Source: Parapedobacter deserti (GTDB lineage: Bacteria > Bacteroidota > Bacteroidia > Sphingobacteriales > Sphingobacteriaceae). Taken from it: a stretch of 64,000 nucleotides of DNA. Shown piece after piece: positions 51,301 to 60,365 of this stretch. The stretch covers positions 496,001-560,000 of the forward strand of contig NZ_JBHRTA010000038.1 of the NCBI RefSeq assembly GCF_042646065.1, in the 5' to 3' direction. Position 1 is the first letter of the stretch, and each line of letters starts with the position of its first letter. The notes under the pieces were generated by a model. That model was not told where the DNA came from. It did not search any database and worked only from the letters and a program-made list of their open reading frames with translations. The position numbers and the translations under genes are program-made.

Positions 51301-51599
51301 AGTATGACGATGGTTTTGTTATCTATTAGATAGTCGATGGGCTGGTTTGCGAAGATCATCTCCAGTACTTCTTTCAATGGCCTGTCTTTTACGTTGATGG
51401 TCACCGGGTGAGCCTTCTTAAGCTGGTTGGTTTTAAAAATGAAATCAATTTCGCTCTGTTTGCGGATTTCCAGGAGTACCCGCTGCAGAGGTGCGCGCTG
51501 TACAGCGAGCGTAACCGGTTGAGCAAGCGCCGCTGCGGAAACTTGCATACAAGCGGAGATGACAACGAAGATGACAAGCTTCATGCGGAGAATAAACAT
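48375..51599 (-). CDS. SusC/RagA-family TonB-linked porin with STN domain
   Basis: The ATG at 51599 (or 51584) gives a signal peptide ending SAAALAQ; about 1074 residues. Domain order: an STN domain (about 28-95, VQRAPLQRVLLEIRKQSEIDFIF to YLIDNKTIVIL), a carboxypeptidase-regulatory-like domain (about 120-205), a DEVVVVGYGTIEKKDLT TonB-box/plug, then a large barrel ending TRTFMLGLQVNF. An STN domain means the porin can signal to the FecR anti-sigma protein when ligand is bound. The arrangement ECF sigma, FecR, SusC, SusD on one strand is the classic self-regulated cassette. A 35-bp gap separates it from SusD and 221 bp from fecR. Confidence 0.95.
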   Translation of the reverse strand: MFILRMKLVIFVVISACMQVSAAALAQPVTLAVQRAPLQRVLLEIRKQSEIDFIFKTNQLKKAHPVTINVKDRPLKEVLEMIFANQPIDYLIDNKTIVILDKENRAPKRTVVHERPLIQQQTVTGYVETVDNERLGGVSIVEKGTSNATFTNDNGQFSLTVSRSPAVLVLTYIGYVSQEVTAHANSPVMVTMQEDMANLDEVVVVGYGTIEKKDLTTAVTTMRPKDLIQGTVSPLMAIQGKVPGLTIASTNGTDPNAGISVQLRGINSINASQGPLIVIDGVPGGSLSTVVREDIESINVLRDASAAAIYGTRASGGVILITTKRARAGSANVTYTTEGFMETVRRRPEVLSAEEFVANGRGEDLGHRTDWYDEVTNDNPFSHRHVVNLNGGTENAQIYATVNYRDATGIAIGSSRKEYGGRINSSFKLLNGLAEINSNISYNHSNANFFQLNTDRNDNAIFNMALVLNPTETPYDATNPTGYNVWTGGYEYWNPVAETMLIKNQNEYRDLLANSTLKVNITDDLNTSVMVGINNRSDHPVFHRSSQHRISRLNGIDGYARQEYRRWNDRTFEWTANYSKLIANHSINAVIGYSYQDFNGRGFNASNSHFPVDGLQEHSLGTGTFLPEGRAGMGSWRSPSVKLAAFFGRVNYSFMDRYLLTASVRQEGSSKFAKENRWGTFPGISVGWRVSEETFLKGSTILSDLKLRGGYGETGNEGFDSHVAFRMYSPDTWWLTGGDWIRTFGVRHNQNANIKWEVKKELNVGFDFGLFNNRLTGRFDYYNRKVDDMIYSISVSQPPAIHDQTTMNVGNMENRGFEGDFTGIIVTNENWEYTSTLAYSHNKSVLTSLWGSTTFQDRKGFPAPGSPGNAVRLYPGEEIGRFFLWRHAGFTDEGNWMLYDADGNAFDVTERTKAIADKSFVGNAIPRLILSWNHSLRYKQFDAGLYLRSWLGYDVFNMINMYYSVPNVAGQNVLRKAYEDHKNIIGEKELSDYWLERGNFVKVDALSIGYTLPQRLIRPLQNLRIYAAGRDLFVFTKYSGLDPEVNINGLEPGFEERDAYPKTRTFMLGLQVNF

Positions 51600-51730
51600 T
51601 AAGGTGTGTGATGGAGATGTGATGCGGACGCATCCATTTCCGCAAAGATTAAAATGCATATCTTTGTGAGCTTTGGGTGAATAATTAATTTAATATCAGC
51701 AAGAATTGGATTGAGAATTTCCCAATGATT

Positions 51731-51758
51731 ACCGGGGATGCTGGCGGGCATTCCCGGT
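51731..51758. other. Hairpin between fecR and susC
   Basis: ACCGGGGATGC (51731-51741) and GCATTCCCGGT (51748-51758) form an 11-bp stem with one wobble or mismatch and a 6-nt loop. It lies between the co-oriented fecR and susC genes. No T-run follows on the minus strand, so it might be an attenuator or processing site rather than a plain terminator. Confidence 0.35.
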
Positions 51759-51820
51759 CTTCTTATCTTCCGTTTGTTAATCAGGTGTAGCCGTGGTTTT
51801 CCATAATTGTGTGTTTTTAT

Positions 51821-53002
51821 TTAATAATTGGTTAACTGTCCCGCTTTTTCGTGTTTCGAAGAAAGAAACACGGTGTCGTTTCCTATTTTGGAGGCCAGTC
51901 CCCCGGACAACTCCAATATACGTAATACTTCTGAAAGGTTTTTGTGACGGGAAATCTGGCCATTATAACGTTCATCCGGTAGCTTGCTCTCGTAAACAAT
52001 CGCTACATCATACCACCGGGATACTTTGCGCATGATGCTTTTCAGGTTTTCATCGGCGAAGATAAAGTCACCGTTTTTCCAATCGACAACGGTTTCAACA
52101 TCGACCTCGGTAACAGTGAGGCCATTGGCCCCGGCTTTACATTGCTGTCCGGGTTTCAGCGATGCCGAGGACTGCGGGGTGATGACGCGGACGGCACCCT
52201 CCAACAATGTAGTGGTGGTGGTGCTTTCGTCTTCGTAGGCGTTGATGTTCAGTTGGGTGCCAAGAACTTCTGCAACAAGCGCTTTCGTTTTCACGCGAAA
52301 GGGGACGCGCCGGTCGCCCTCCAGCCAGGTGCTGACCTCGAAATAGGCTTCACCTTCCAGTTCCACCACGCGCTCGTTAGTAGCAAATTGCTTGGGGTAA
52401 GTCAGCGTGCTGAGTGCATTGAGCCAGACTTTTGTCCCGTCATGCAGGGTGATTTGATACTGGCCGCCTTTCGGTGTGACCAGTTTATGCGCGACGCACC
52501 GGGATGTGAGCAGTTTGGTACCGTCGCTATAGGAAATATCCTTGTCTGTAATTACGATGCCTGGCTGATCGCTGCTTAATGCAATACTTTCGCCCCCTTC
52601 GAGCATCAGTGTAGCACGATTGCCACCTGGAGCGGCGTCATTGGTGATGTTTGCACTTTCCGGCATAACATCCGTTTTCAAAGAATTTAGGTAGACGTAT
52701 AGACCGGTTGTTGCGGCTATGAGAATGGCGGCGGCTGCAATCACTGCCGCGTAACCGAACGCCGTTTTGCCTTTTTTCTTCTCTCCTTCACCAAGGTCTA
52801 GCTTAGCAAAAATGCGCGACAGGACAACCTCATCGGCAGCTGAGTCTACACCGTTTTCGAGGTGTTTTTCAATGACACGTTCAATATCGGTTCTGCGTTT
52901 GCCGGACCGTATGATACGGACTAAACGAGCCGCTTCCTCCGGTGAACAGGAGTTGTTGAGGTACTTTTCGAACAGCTGGTATATGTCCTGCAGATTACCC
53001 AT
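51821..53002 (-). CDS. FecR-family anti-sigma factor
   Basis: A 393-residue inner-membrane protein. The N-terminal cytoplasmic part (about 1-90, DIYQLFEKYLNNSCSPEEAARLV) binds the sigma factor. One helix (about 92-112) crosses the membrane. The periplasmic FecR domain (about 140-270) contains LVTPKGGQYQITLHDGTKVWLNALSTLTYP and VVELEGEAYFEV. A C-terminal STN-like segment (about 300-385, DENLKSIMRKVSRWYDVAIVY and LSEVLRILELSGG) contacts the SusC STN domain. It is preceded by the ECF gene (105 bp) and followed by susC. Confidence 0.95.
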   Translation of the reverse strand: MGNLQDIYQLFEKYLNNSCSPEEAARLVRIIRSGKRRTDIERVIEKHLENGVDSAADEVVLSRIFAKLDLGEGEKKKGKTAFGYAAVIAAAAILIAATTGLYVYLNSLKTDVMPESANITNDAAPGGNRATLMLEGGESIALSSDQPGIVITDKDISYSDGTKLLTSRCVAHKLVTPKGGQYQITLHDGTKVWLNALSTLTYPKQFATNERVVELEGEAYFEVSTWLEGDRRVPFRVKTKALVAEVLGTQLNINAYEDESTTTTTLLEGAVRVITPQSSASLKPGQQCKAGANGLTVTEVDVETVVDWKNGDFIFADENLKSIMRKVSRWYDVAIVYESKLPDERYNGQISRHKNLSEVLRILELSGGLASKIGNDTVFLSSKHEKAGQLTNY

Positions 53003-53107
53003 TTTCTGTCTTTATTAATTAATACAGAAAACAGGCGGCGTTCCTCTGCTCATCCGACAAATTTTTTTGAATGAACGGATGATTAAGCTGTATTATTCTT
53101 CTGTGTA

Positions 53108-53695
53108 TTAAAGGAAATGCAGGGCAAAGATCAATCCAAGCGCCTGCTCGGAAAGGTAATGAGCCTTCAGCGATTTGTTTGCTTTTACGATGTGGTCACT
53201 GATTGTGGCAACAGAAATACCAAGGATACGGCTCACATCTTCATAACTTTTCCCCTCGATCTTGCATAGTAGATACACCAAGCGCCGTTGCGGTGGAAGC
53301 TGATGAATACCATTGGTGATAATCGCTTGCGTTTCTTTAAAAGCCATTTCCTCATCGACGTGCTGGTAATTAGCTGTCGAACTCTCGATCAAATAATGTT
53401 CTAAATGGCGTTGTTTGCTTTGCACATGAAAAAAATCGTAAACCAAATGCTTGGCAATGGTAAACAAGTACGATTTGAAAGATTTCGTAACGTCAATGGA
53501 TTCACGTTTCTCCCATACACGCTGAAAAAGTTCCTGTAAGATTTCCTCGGTAGTATCGGTAGACTTTACCATCTTCAGTATGTTGCCCCAAAGTCTTCTG
53601 CTGTAAAAAAAATACAAGCGTTCAAAGGCATTGACATCCCCTTTTTGTAATGAAACGAGTAAACTGGGTTCATCGAATGGCGTCTTGACTGGCAT
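53108..53695 (-). CDS. ECF RNA polymerase sigma factor (FecI-like)
   Basis: A 195-residue sigma factor of the sigma-70 family, Bacteroidota SusC/D-linked type. Region 2 shows FERLYFFYSRRLWGNILKMV, TEEILQELFQRVWEKRE and FKSYLFTIAKHLVYDFF. Region 4 shows QLPPQRRLVYLLCKIEGKSYEDVSRILGISVATISDHIVKANKSL. The last 20 residues are hydrophobic, as often in this group. It should be held by the FecR protein and released on SusC signalling. The start is ATG 53695 with a GAGGAA ribosome-binding site 5 bp upstream. The 180-bp gap to nnrDE must hold its promoter, but I see no convincing -7 box. Confidence 0.93.
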   Translation of the reverse strand: MPVKTPFDEPSLLVSLQKGDVNAFERLYFFYSRRLWGNILKMVKSTDTTEEILQELFQRVWEKRESIDVTKSFKSYLFTIAKHLVYDFFHVQSKQRHLEHYLIESSTANYQHVDEEMAFKETQAIITNGIHQLPPQRRLVYLLCKIEGKSYEDVSRILGISVATISDHIVKANKSLKAHYLSEQALGLIFALHFL

Positions 53696-53875
53696 AATGC
53701 TTCCTCAAATCTTCAACTAGGTTTTTATTACACGATTAAAGATTACCTCCACCCCTCAGCGTGAAAACTAATCATCCGTTGTTTAGTAATTGGTTTGCCT
53801 TACTTGAGCTAGCTAGTCGCTGTACACTAAACGTTCAATATTACACATTTCAAAAGTAACTTCATAATGAAATCG

Positions 53876-55357
53876 TCATAACATCCCATTGATCGCCGGC
53901 AGGTGTTCAATCACCTGTGTCGCTGGCACCACGGCCATACCTACGTCGGCGACCAGCCGGTCTCCTGCGGCACCATGCAGGTAGCAGGCCAGCATGGCCG
54001 CCTCTTCCGGGGTGTAGCCCTGCGCGAGGAACGCAACCAACATGCCGGTAAGTACGTCGCCCATGCCGCCAGTCGCCATTGCCGGATTGCCCGTCAGGTT
54101 GATCAGTACCCTGCCGTCGGGTATGGCAATGAAGGTATATCGGTTCTTTAAGACGATGACCAGCCCGCGTGCGTTGGCCTGCTCCCTCGCCGTCCGCACA
54201 CGGTCCCACCATGTGCCATGGTCGCCAAACAGGCGATCAAATTCCTTCATGTGCGGTGTGAGTATGCTTCGTGCTGGCAGCTTGTCCAATAACGATTGCT
54301 CATGGGCGAGGGCGGTAAGCGCGTCGGCGTCAATTACCATGGGCTTCGGTTCATATGCCAAACATTTTTCGAATAAGGCAACGCGTCTGCCAAGACCCGG
54401 CCCGATGCCTATCGCGTCGAACCTGTCCCACAAGTCTGGAAGGTCAGCCATGGCGCAGTACATCACCTCAGGATGGCGCGTATTCAGTGCCAACAGCCCT
54501 TCCTGGGGGATGCAGGCAGTAGTAAGGCCTGCACCGCTAAACAGACTTGCTCCGCAACATAATATTGCGGCACCCATTGTTGATGTGTCGCCAGCGATGA
54601 TCAAAGCATGGCCATAGGTGCCTTTATGGCTGAATGGTTTGCGTTTCCGGTATGCCAGCCGGATGTCCTCCGGCTCTACTAATTTGAAGTCAGCGGGGGC
54701 ACCTTCGATGAAGGCTTCGTCGAGGCCGATGTCGACGACCTGGAAGCGATCCATTGTTTGTGCTGATTCGGGAAAGAAAAAACTCAGTTTCGGTCGCTGG
54801 AAGGTAATCACTTCATGCGCGAAGATCGTGGGTTCCGTTGCAGGAATGATGCCATTGGCGCGAAGGCCGGTGGGAATGTCGACTGCAACCACCTGTTTGG
54901 AAGCCTGGTTGATGTGCTCCACCAGCCGAAGCCAGTCTCCTGTTAAAGGCTTGTTCAATCCTGAACCAAGCAGGGCATCGATAACCACGGATTGACGGAT
55001 CTCCGGCAGTTCGTCGGCCGGTAAGAATTCGGCCACGGTGACCGGTGTGTTGTGCAGGCGTGTGAGATTAGTGGCGAAATCATCGGTTTCGCGCTCCGTA
55101 AAACGGGCAATCCACACGGTGACGGCGTCATAGCCGTGCCCTTGTAATAAGCGGGCGATGGCTAGCCCGTCTCCGCCGTTGTTTCCCGTGCCGCAGCAGA
55201 CCAGGACGCTCACGTGCCTGTCGGGATACAGTTGCATGAACGCGCCGACAAAGGCCAATGATGCCCGCTCCATGAGATCCACTGAAGCAATGGGCGCTGT
55301 GTCGATGGTGTGCCGATCGGCATCGCGCATCTGTGCTGACGAGATGACGTTTTTCAT
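53876..55357 (-). CDS. nnrDE: Bifunctional NAD(P)H-hydrate epimerase / ADP-dependent dehydratase
   Basis: A 493-residue fusion that repairs hydrated NAD(P)H. The N-terminal epimerase (about 1-215) has SVLVCCGTGNNGGDGLAIARLL and VIDALLGSGLNKPLTG. The C-terminal ribokinase-like dehydratase (about 230-490) has AYRKRKPFSHKGTYGHALIIAGD, ILTPHMKEFDRLFGD and GNPAMATGGMGDVLTGMLVAFLAQG. This two-domain form is standard in many bacteria. It is 5 bp downstream of the large MMPL fusion gene and thus probably read from the same transcript, although its function is general metabolic repair. Confidence 0.97.
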   Translation of the reverse strand: MKNVISSAQMRDADRHTIDTAPIASVDLMERASLAFVGAFMQLYPDRHVSVLVCCGTGNNGGDGLAIARLLQGHGYDAVTVWIARFTERETDDFATNLTRLHNTPVTVAEFLPADELPEIRQSVVIDALLGSGLNKPLTGDWLRLVEHINQASKQVVAVDIPTGLRANGIIPATEPTIFAHEVITFQRPKLSFFFPESAQTMDRFQVVDIGLDEAFIEGAPADFKLVEPEDIRLAYRKRKPFSHKGTYGHALIIAGDTSTMGAAILCCGASLFSGAGLTTACIPQEGLLALNTRHPEVMYCAMADLPDLWDRFDAIGIGPGLGRRVALFEKCLAYEPKPMVIDADALTALAHEQSLLDKLPARSILTPHMKEFDRLFGDHGTWWDRVRTAREQANARGLVIVLKNRYTFIAIPDGRVLINLTGNPAMATGGMGDVLTGMLVAFLAQGYTPEEAAMLACYLHGAAGDRLVADVGMAVVPATQVIEHLPAINGML

Positions 55358-55362
55358 TAACG

Positions 55363-58300
55363 CTAAAGATACGGGTTTGCCGTCGCAATGTCAAGATGCA
55401 CGCGGTCACCCGCTTTCTTGAAGACCAACGAGCCGTTTTCCTTGAATACCGAAACAAACCCTGAAGCCGCCAGGAATTCAGAAGCGTCGGCTTCCCCCAC
55501 CTGTTCGAGGACCACCCACCGGGCGGTGGCCGTCTGATCTTTCCAATCCGGTAGGGCATCCCCTGAAATTACGATCACGTCGTATCCTACAGTTTGGGGC
55601 CTATCGGTGACAAAACCAATCGGATAGCGGTGGGCTGTATACGTATGTTGCGCGGCACGAATTTTTTCCTCGTTGGCATCCCAAGCGGTGACATCACGTT
55701 CTGCGCTGTCGTAGACCAGTAGGAAGCTCAGTACGCCGTATCCACACCCCAAGTGGAGGAAGCGCCCCTTATTGGGGAGCAGCCGCAATAAGCGGTGGTA
55801 CGTGTCCTTGTTGGCCTTGAACGTCCCCTTTACCTCGCGTTGGATGTGCCTCGGTTTGTAGCTGTAGTTGAGATACAATTTTCGCCTAAAATAGTCCGCA
55901 GGCTCCTCCTCCTCACGCAGTTTCCTAAATTCCGCCCGAAAGTAAGCGGCGATCTGCTTGGAGCGCAAAGCATAACCGATGCCAAACGCAGGATCGTCGT
56001 GTTTGATCCGCGGCAGAAACTTCATGGTTATCGGACCCGGTTTAAGCATGTTGTCGTTTTTGGGCAGGGCGTGCGCATTGCCATGGATCAGCACCGGAAG
56101 GATATCCATTTTGAGTTGCTCGGCGAGGTAGAAGGCTCCCTTATGGAAGCGCTGGATATTGGAGGTCATTGATCGTGTGCCCTCGGGGAATATGATGAGC
56201 GAATAACCTTGGTCGACTTTCTTGCGCAGCCGATCAAGGCTTTCCGGATGGTTTTCGCTGGCCGGGTAGGCCCCCACCATCCGCATGGCACGGCCAAAGA
56301 ACGGGGATCGCAACTGCCGGTCGTTCATCATAAAAATCTGCATGGGGTGCAATAGGCCCATCGTAGGGGTGTCCAGGATGGACGTGTGGTTGGCGATGAC
56401 GATCGCGGGCGGGTCGTAGTTGTCGGGTTTTTGCCCGGTAATATTCATGCGGACACCGGGGGTACGGTACATCAGGTTATGGAAAAAAAACTGCAATAAC
56501 CGGTGGAAGGCGGCGAATTTTTTCTTTTTGCTTAGCGGCAGGATGGGAATGAACAGTTGGCCTAATAGGCTAATTGCCAACCCGCCGAGAAAAAAATAGC
56601 CGAATGTAAAACCGGTGAAAATGAGGTTGGTGACGCGCCATGGTGTATTGCCCCGCTCCTGTGGGCGGCTGATAAACGTGCGGAAAAGCCACGGCTGTAC
56701 GGAAAAGGACATCAATACCACGACCAGCAGGCCGATCAGCGGAATAATGGATATCGACCGGATGGCCGGGTGCTTGGCAAAGGCAAGGATACCGAAACAG
56801 ATAACCGTGGCCAGTGCGGACATGATCACGCCGGCTTTATAGGCAGACATATCCCGGCTGCCGTAGGTGTACTGTTCGATCAATCCCTTGGTCACGAAGA
56901 TGGAATAATCAACCCCCAAACCAAAAATCAGTGTGGTAATAATAATGTTGAACGCATTGAACTGGATGCCGAATGCCCCCATCATGCCCAGCGTGACCAG
57001 CCACCCGAGGAAAATGGGGATATTGGTGATTAGCGTAAGCTCCAGGCTGCCAAAAAACAAGAACAACACTACAAAAACAGCAATGGAGGCAATAAAGAAA
57101 AGGGTATTGAAGTCGGCTTCTAGGTTGCTGAGCAGCCGCTCCTGCAAGTGCTTTCTGTCTATCGCTAATATGCCCTGTTCGTCGGCAAGCGATTCAATCA
57201 GCTGCGCCGCATGGTCGCTTTTTGTTTTTACCACGGTGGTCATGGTGGTAAGGCTGTCGCGCGATGCCAGGAATTCCTCTAGAAACGATTCACGGAGTAT
57301 GTGTTGGTCCGCCGTGTCCAGTTCGGAAAATGGTGTTGACAAGGTTTCAAAAAACGGTTGGAATGCGCTCTCCTTAAAGCCGGTCCGCCGGCCTTCTGCA
57401 AGCAGAAGGTGCCTCAGCTGCCCTTTTTTGTCTTCCGACCAAAATTGGTTCCACCGCCTGATTTTGTCCTGCTGCCGAGCAGTGGATAGCGCAATGGCTC
57501 CTGCGGACTGGAAGCTGTAGATATCCCCCCGCGCTTGCCGTTCCTCCAGTTGCCGGTATAACGCTGCGTTACGGTCTGCTGCTTCGTCGTAGGAGTGGCC
57601 ATACGAAACCAGGTAGATGGATTTAGCGGCATAGTTGATCAGGGTGTCCAGCCGCTGCTCGGCTTGCCGGAGTTGCTCCGGCTGATAATTCAGGGCGGCA
57701 AGGTCGTCATTGAAGGTGACCCGCCGAAACGTAAAGAGGCTGATGACGATCAGTACCGCACCTGCAGCCAGCAGCCAGTTGTTTCGGCTGAAATCATACC
57801 GGGCTATTGCGTCGACAAATGTGTTCTGGCGTATGGATACCTTCCGACGAGGTGTATAGACCTGCGGAATAAATATCAGGGCAAATACCGCGGCACCCAA
57901 AACGCTGGTCGCTGCGAAAATACCCAGATCCTTGAGCACATCCGATCGCAGAAACAACAGGCATAGGAAGTCAACCGCAGTAAAAACCGCGCACATCAGC
58001 AAGGGCTTTGTGGTGCTTTCAAACAGCCGTTTTACGTCACCAGTGCCTCGGTAGTGGCTCAGAATGTGCAGTGAGTAGTCCAAAGTAAGACCCAGCAACA
58101 CCGAACCGATACCAATGGATATTGCCGAGATCGTTCCTTTGAGCCAATACAATACGGCCATGCCCAGCAGACTTCCAAAGGCTGCTGGGAGCAAGATGAT
58201 CAACGGTATGGCAGCACGGCGGTAAAAATAGATGAACAAGGCAATCAAGGCCACGAGCGCAATAGACAGGGTAATTTGGATATCGCGTTTGATCTGCCTG

Positions 58301-59085
58301 GCGTTGGCTACAGCCATGGCCGCGGCACCGAAATACTCGGCCGTGGCCCTGCCGCTGAAACGGGTGTTCAGTTCTTGGATAGCCTGGTCGAGCGACGCGA
58401 TGAGCCGCGCGTTGTCAGCGGTTTCGCCGATATCGGCCGACGGTGTAATGAACGCAATGAGGTTCTTGTTTCCACGGGCGATGAGGTATCCATCTGTTAA
58501 GGTAAATTGATCGCCGGATTGCAGCCGCATGAATTTCCGCAGGCCCAGGTACGTCAGGCCCAACGGATCTTGCCGAAGCAACTGGGCCGAGACGAGATTC
58601 TGGGGCGAGGTGATGGCACGGTAAGTATCCCGCACCTTTACCGCTATCGAGTCGGGATGCAGGAGAGAGTCGATGTGCCGGTAATCATCACGGTCCAGAA
58701 AAAGTGGCAAATTGCGGTTTACCAAATCCACAAGTTCCAGCAACTGGTCGTCCTCCACCCGTACCTGGAGGCGCCGGATATCCGTTCCGGCCGCAGTTTC
58801 CATGGCGGTTGCCAAGGCGTCGGCATAGGCTTGCAATGATGCTATGTCGCCCTCGCGCGACGCTGTGATGTTGATGACGATCTTATCGGCAAACGTAACG
58901 GTCTGCAGGACGCGGTTTACCTGTTCGGCACCCTCGCTCGCCGGAATCAGTTTGGTAATGTCCTCTTCAAAGCGGATACGGCTTGCCCAATAGACCAACA
59001 GGGCGAATACCAAGGGTATGGCAAAAAAGAATGCCTTTCGGTGTTCTTTCAGCAAGCGGAATATAGCGTAAAAAAAGGATGCCAA
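55363..59085 (-). CDS. MMPL transporter / acyltransferase / methyltransferase fusion
   Basis: A 1240-residue three-part protein. Residues about 1-840 are an MMPL/RND-type transporter with two bundles of membrane helices (first near 10-30 and 265-440, second near 660-830) and periplasmic loops. Residues about 870-1060 are a PlsC-type acyltransferase with the H-x4-D motif in IVIANHTSILDTPT (His near 898) and FPEGTRSMTSN. Residues about 1090-1230 are a class I SAM methyltransferase with FLHLGCGYGVLSF. Such fusions are characteristic of Bacteroidota aryl-polyene/flexirubin clusters, where the transporter would move the acylated pigment lipid to the outer membrane. The start is TTG at 59085; no in-frame ATG is close. 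The gene is part of the minus-strand cluster run. Confidence 0.9.
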   Translation of the reverse strand: MASFFYAIFRLLKEHRKAFFFAIPLVFALLVYWASRIRFEEDITKLIPASEGAEQVNRVLQTVTFADKIVINITASREGDIASLQAYADALATAMETAAGTDIRRLQVRVEDDQLLELVDLVNRNLPLFLDRDDYRHIDSLLHPDSIAVKVRDTYRAITSPQNLVSAQLLRQDPLGLTYLGLRKFMRLQSGDQFTLTDGYLIARGNKNLIAFITPSADIGETADNARLIASLDQAIQELNTRFSGRATAEYFGAAAMAVANARQIKRDIQITLSIALVALIALFIYFYRRAAIPLIILLPAAFGSLLGMAVLYWLKGTISAISIGIGSVLLGLTLDYSLHILSHYRGTGDVKRLFESTTKPLLMCAVFTAVDFLCLLFLRSDVLKDLGIFAATSVLGAAVFALIFIPQVYTPRRKVSIRQNTFVDAIARYDFSRNNWLLAAGAVLIVISLFTFRRVTFNDDLAALNYQPEQLRQAEQRLDTLINYAAKSIYLVSYGHSYDEAADRNAALYRQLEERQARGDIYSFQSAGAIALSTARQQDKIRRWNQFWSEDKKGQLRHLLLAEGRRTGFKESAFQPFFETLSTPFSELDTADQHILRESFLEEFLASRDSLTTMTTVVKTKSDHAAQLIESLADEQGILAIDRKHLQERLLSNLEADFNTLFFIASIAVFVVLFLFFGSLELTLITNIPIFLGWLVTLGMMGAFGIQFNAFNIIITTLIFGLGVDYSIFVTKGLIEQYTYGSRDMSAYKAGVIMSALATVICFGILAFAKHPAIRSISIIPLIGLLVVVLMSFSVQPWLFRTFISRPQERGNTPWRVTNLIFTGFTFGYFFLGGLAISLLGQLFIPILPLSKKKKFAAFHRLLQFFFHNLMYRTPGVRMNITGQKPDNYDPPAIVIANHTSILDTPTMGLLHPMQIFMMNDRQLRSPFFGRAMRMVGAYPASENHPESLDRLRKKVDQGYSLIIFPEGTRSMTSNIQRFHKGAFYLAEQLKMDILPVLIHGNAHALPKNDNMLKPGPITMKFLPRIKHDDPAFGIGYALRSKQIAAYFRAEFRKLREEEEPADYFRRKLYLNYSYKPRHIQREVKGTFKANKDTYHRLLRLLPNKGRFLHLGCGYGVLSFLLVYDSAERDVTAWDANEEKIRAAQHTYTAHRYPIGFVTDRPQTVGYDVIVISGDALPDWKDQTATARWVVLEQVGEADASEFLAASGFVSVFKENGSLVFKKAGDRVHLDIATANPYL

Positions 59086-59161
59086 AGCAAAATTTCTAAG
59101 GGTGTAAAGTTAGCGAGATATTTGGAATTTGCTCCAACGAAGTCTTTTTGATAACCCGGGC

Positions 59162-60352
59162 CTACGTCAATTTCTCGGCATCCCGGTTTGTCCGGATATT
59201 CAGCACGAGATACGATAAGATTCCCGCCAGGGCCGCCGCAAAAAAGCCCAAGACAACGCTTCCCGTTATATACTCGGTGAGGTGTTGCTGGATATACGGG
59301 CGATACGTTTCTATTTCCTGCCAGTTGAACGCAACGGTCGCCTTTGGTTGCCCCAATACGAACGAGCCGATTTCCAGACACGCGTAAATTATAAATGGAA
59401 TGAGTGGCGGGATGCTCACATTGGTAAAGGCAAAAGCGATGACTTTGTTCAGGCTGAGCGCCCAGGCAAGCGACAATACGATCAGGGTCTGGAATCCCCA
59501 GAACGGGGAGAGCCCGACCAATACGCCGAGCGCTACGGACAGCGATTTTTTTGCGGGGGAGTCTTTGCTGTGCAGTAGGTCTTCCAGGAAAAAACGTCTG
59601 AGCCCTTTTTCCCTGAATGTTCGCAAGTAGTTGCGTGGGCGTATGTACAACAGCGCAACCAGCACCAGCCAGGTGTTGAGGATACTGATGCGTGTGAAGT
59701 CGCGAAATGGCCGGAAGTGTGATACTCGTTCTTCCGGATCATACAGCACTCCTATGGGCACATTGCGCACCGGGATGCCGCGCCAGGCAGCCTTGACGAT
59801 CACTTCCACTTCGAATTCGAACTTCCGGGTATAAAACCGGATGCCCTGAATTTCTTTAAGTGGATAAAGCCGGAAACCGGACTGGGTGTCTGAAAGGCTG
59901 ATTCCTGTCTCGAACCGGAACCAAAAGTTGGAAAACCGGTTGCCGAAGCTGCTTTTTCCGGGGATCCCTTCCTGATCCATATTGCGGTCGCCAATAAGCA
60001 ACGCCGATCCCTTTTCTTCGATTTCACGGGCGAACGCGGGAATGTCATCGGGGAAGTGCTGGCCGTCCGAGTCAATGGTGACCGCATAGTCGAACCCCTG
60101 TGCCGTTGCTTTCCGGAAGCCGATGCGCAGGGCATTGCCCTTGCCGCGGTTGCGGGGCAGGTGAACGGTGGTCAGATCAGGATACCGCGCCAGTATATCA
60201 GGTGTGGCATCCGTCGAACCGTCATTGACCACAATGATGTGTGATGTATACCGGTAAAGGCCATCCAACACGCGTCGGAGGGTTTTTGCGTTGTTGAAGG
60301 TGGGAACGATTACACAAGCGTTGATAGACGTTAATACCTTATTGGTGGTCAT
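59162..60352 (-). CDS. GT2 glycosyltransferase fused to DUF2062 membrane domain
   Basis: A 396-residue protein. Residues about 10-235 are a family 2 glycosyltransferase with ACVIVPTFNNAKTLRRVL, IIVVNDGSTDATPDIL and the metal-binding DSDGQHFPDD motif. Residues about 262-390 are a DUF2062 domain with three to four membrane helices (VALGVLVGLSPFWGFQTLIVLSLAWAL, NKVIAFAFTNVSIPPLIPF). The fusion recurs in aryl-polyene-type clusters and may add a sugar to the pigment or its lipid anchor. It lies 76 bp before the MMPL fusion gene and 13 bp after the 155-residue protein gene. Confidence 0.88.
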   Translation of the reverse strand: MTTNKVLTSINACVIVPTFNNAKTLRRVLDGLYRYTSHIIVVNDGSTDATPDILARYPDLTTVHLPRNRGKGNALRIGFRKATAQGFDYAVTIDSDGQHFPDDIPAFAREIEEKGSALLIGDRNMDQEGIPGKSSFGNRFSNFWFRFETGISLSDTQSGFRLYPLKEIQGIRFYTRKFEFEVEVIVKAAWRGIPVRNVPIGVLYDPEERVSHFRPFRDFTRISILNTWLVLVALLYIRPRNYLRTFREKGLRRFFLEDLLHSKDSPAKKSLSVALGVLVGLSPFWGFQTLIVLSLAWALSLNKVIAFAFTNVSIPPLIPFIIYACLEIGSFVLGQPKATVAFNWQEIETYRPYIQQHLTEYITGSVVLGFFAAALAGILSYLVLNIRTNRDAEKLT

Positions 60353-60365
60353 TTAAGTTGATGCG

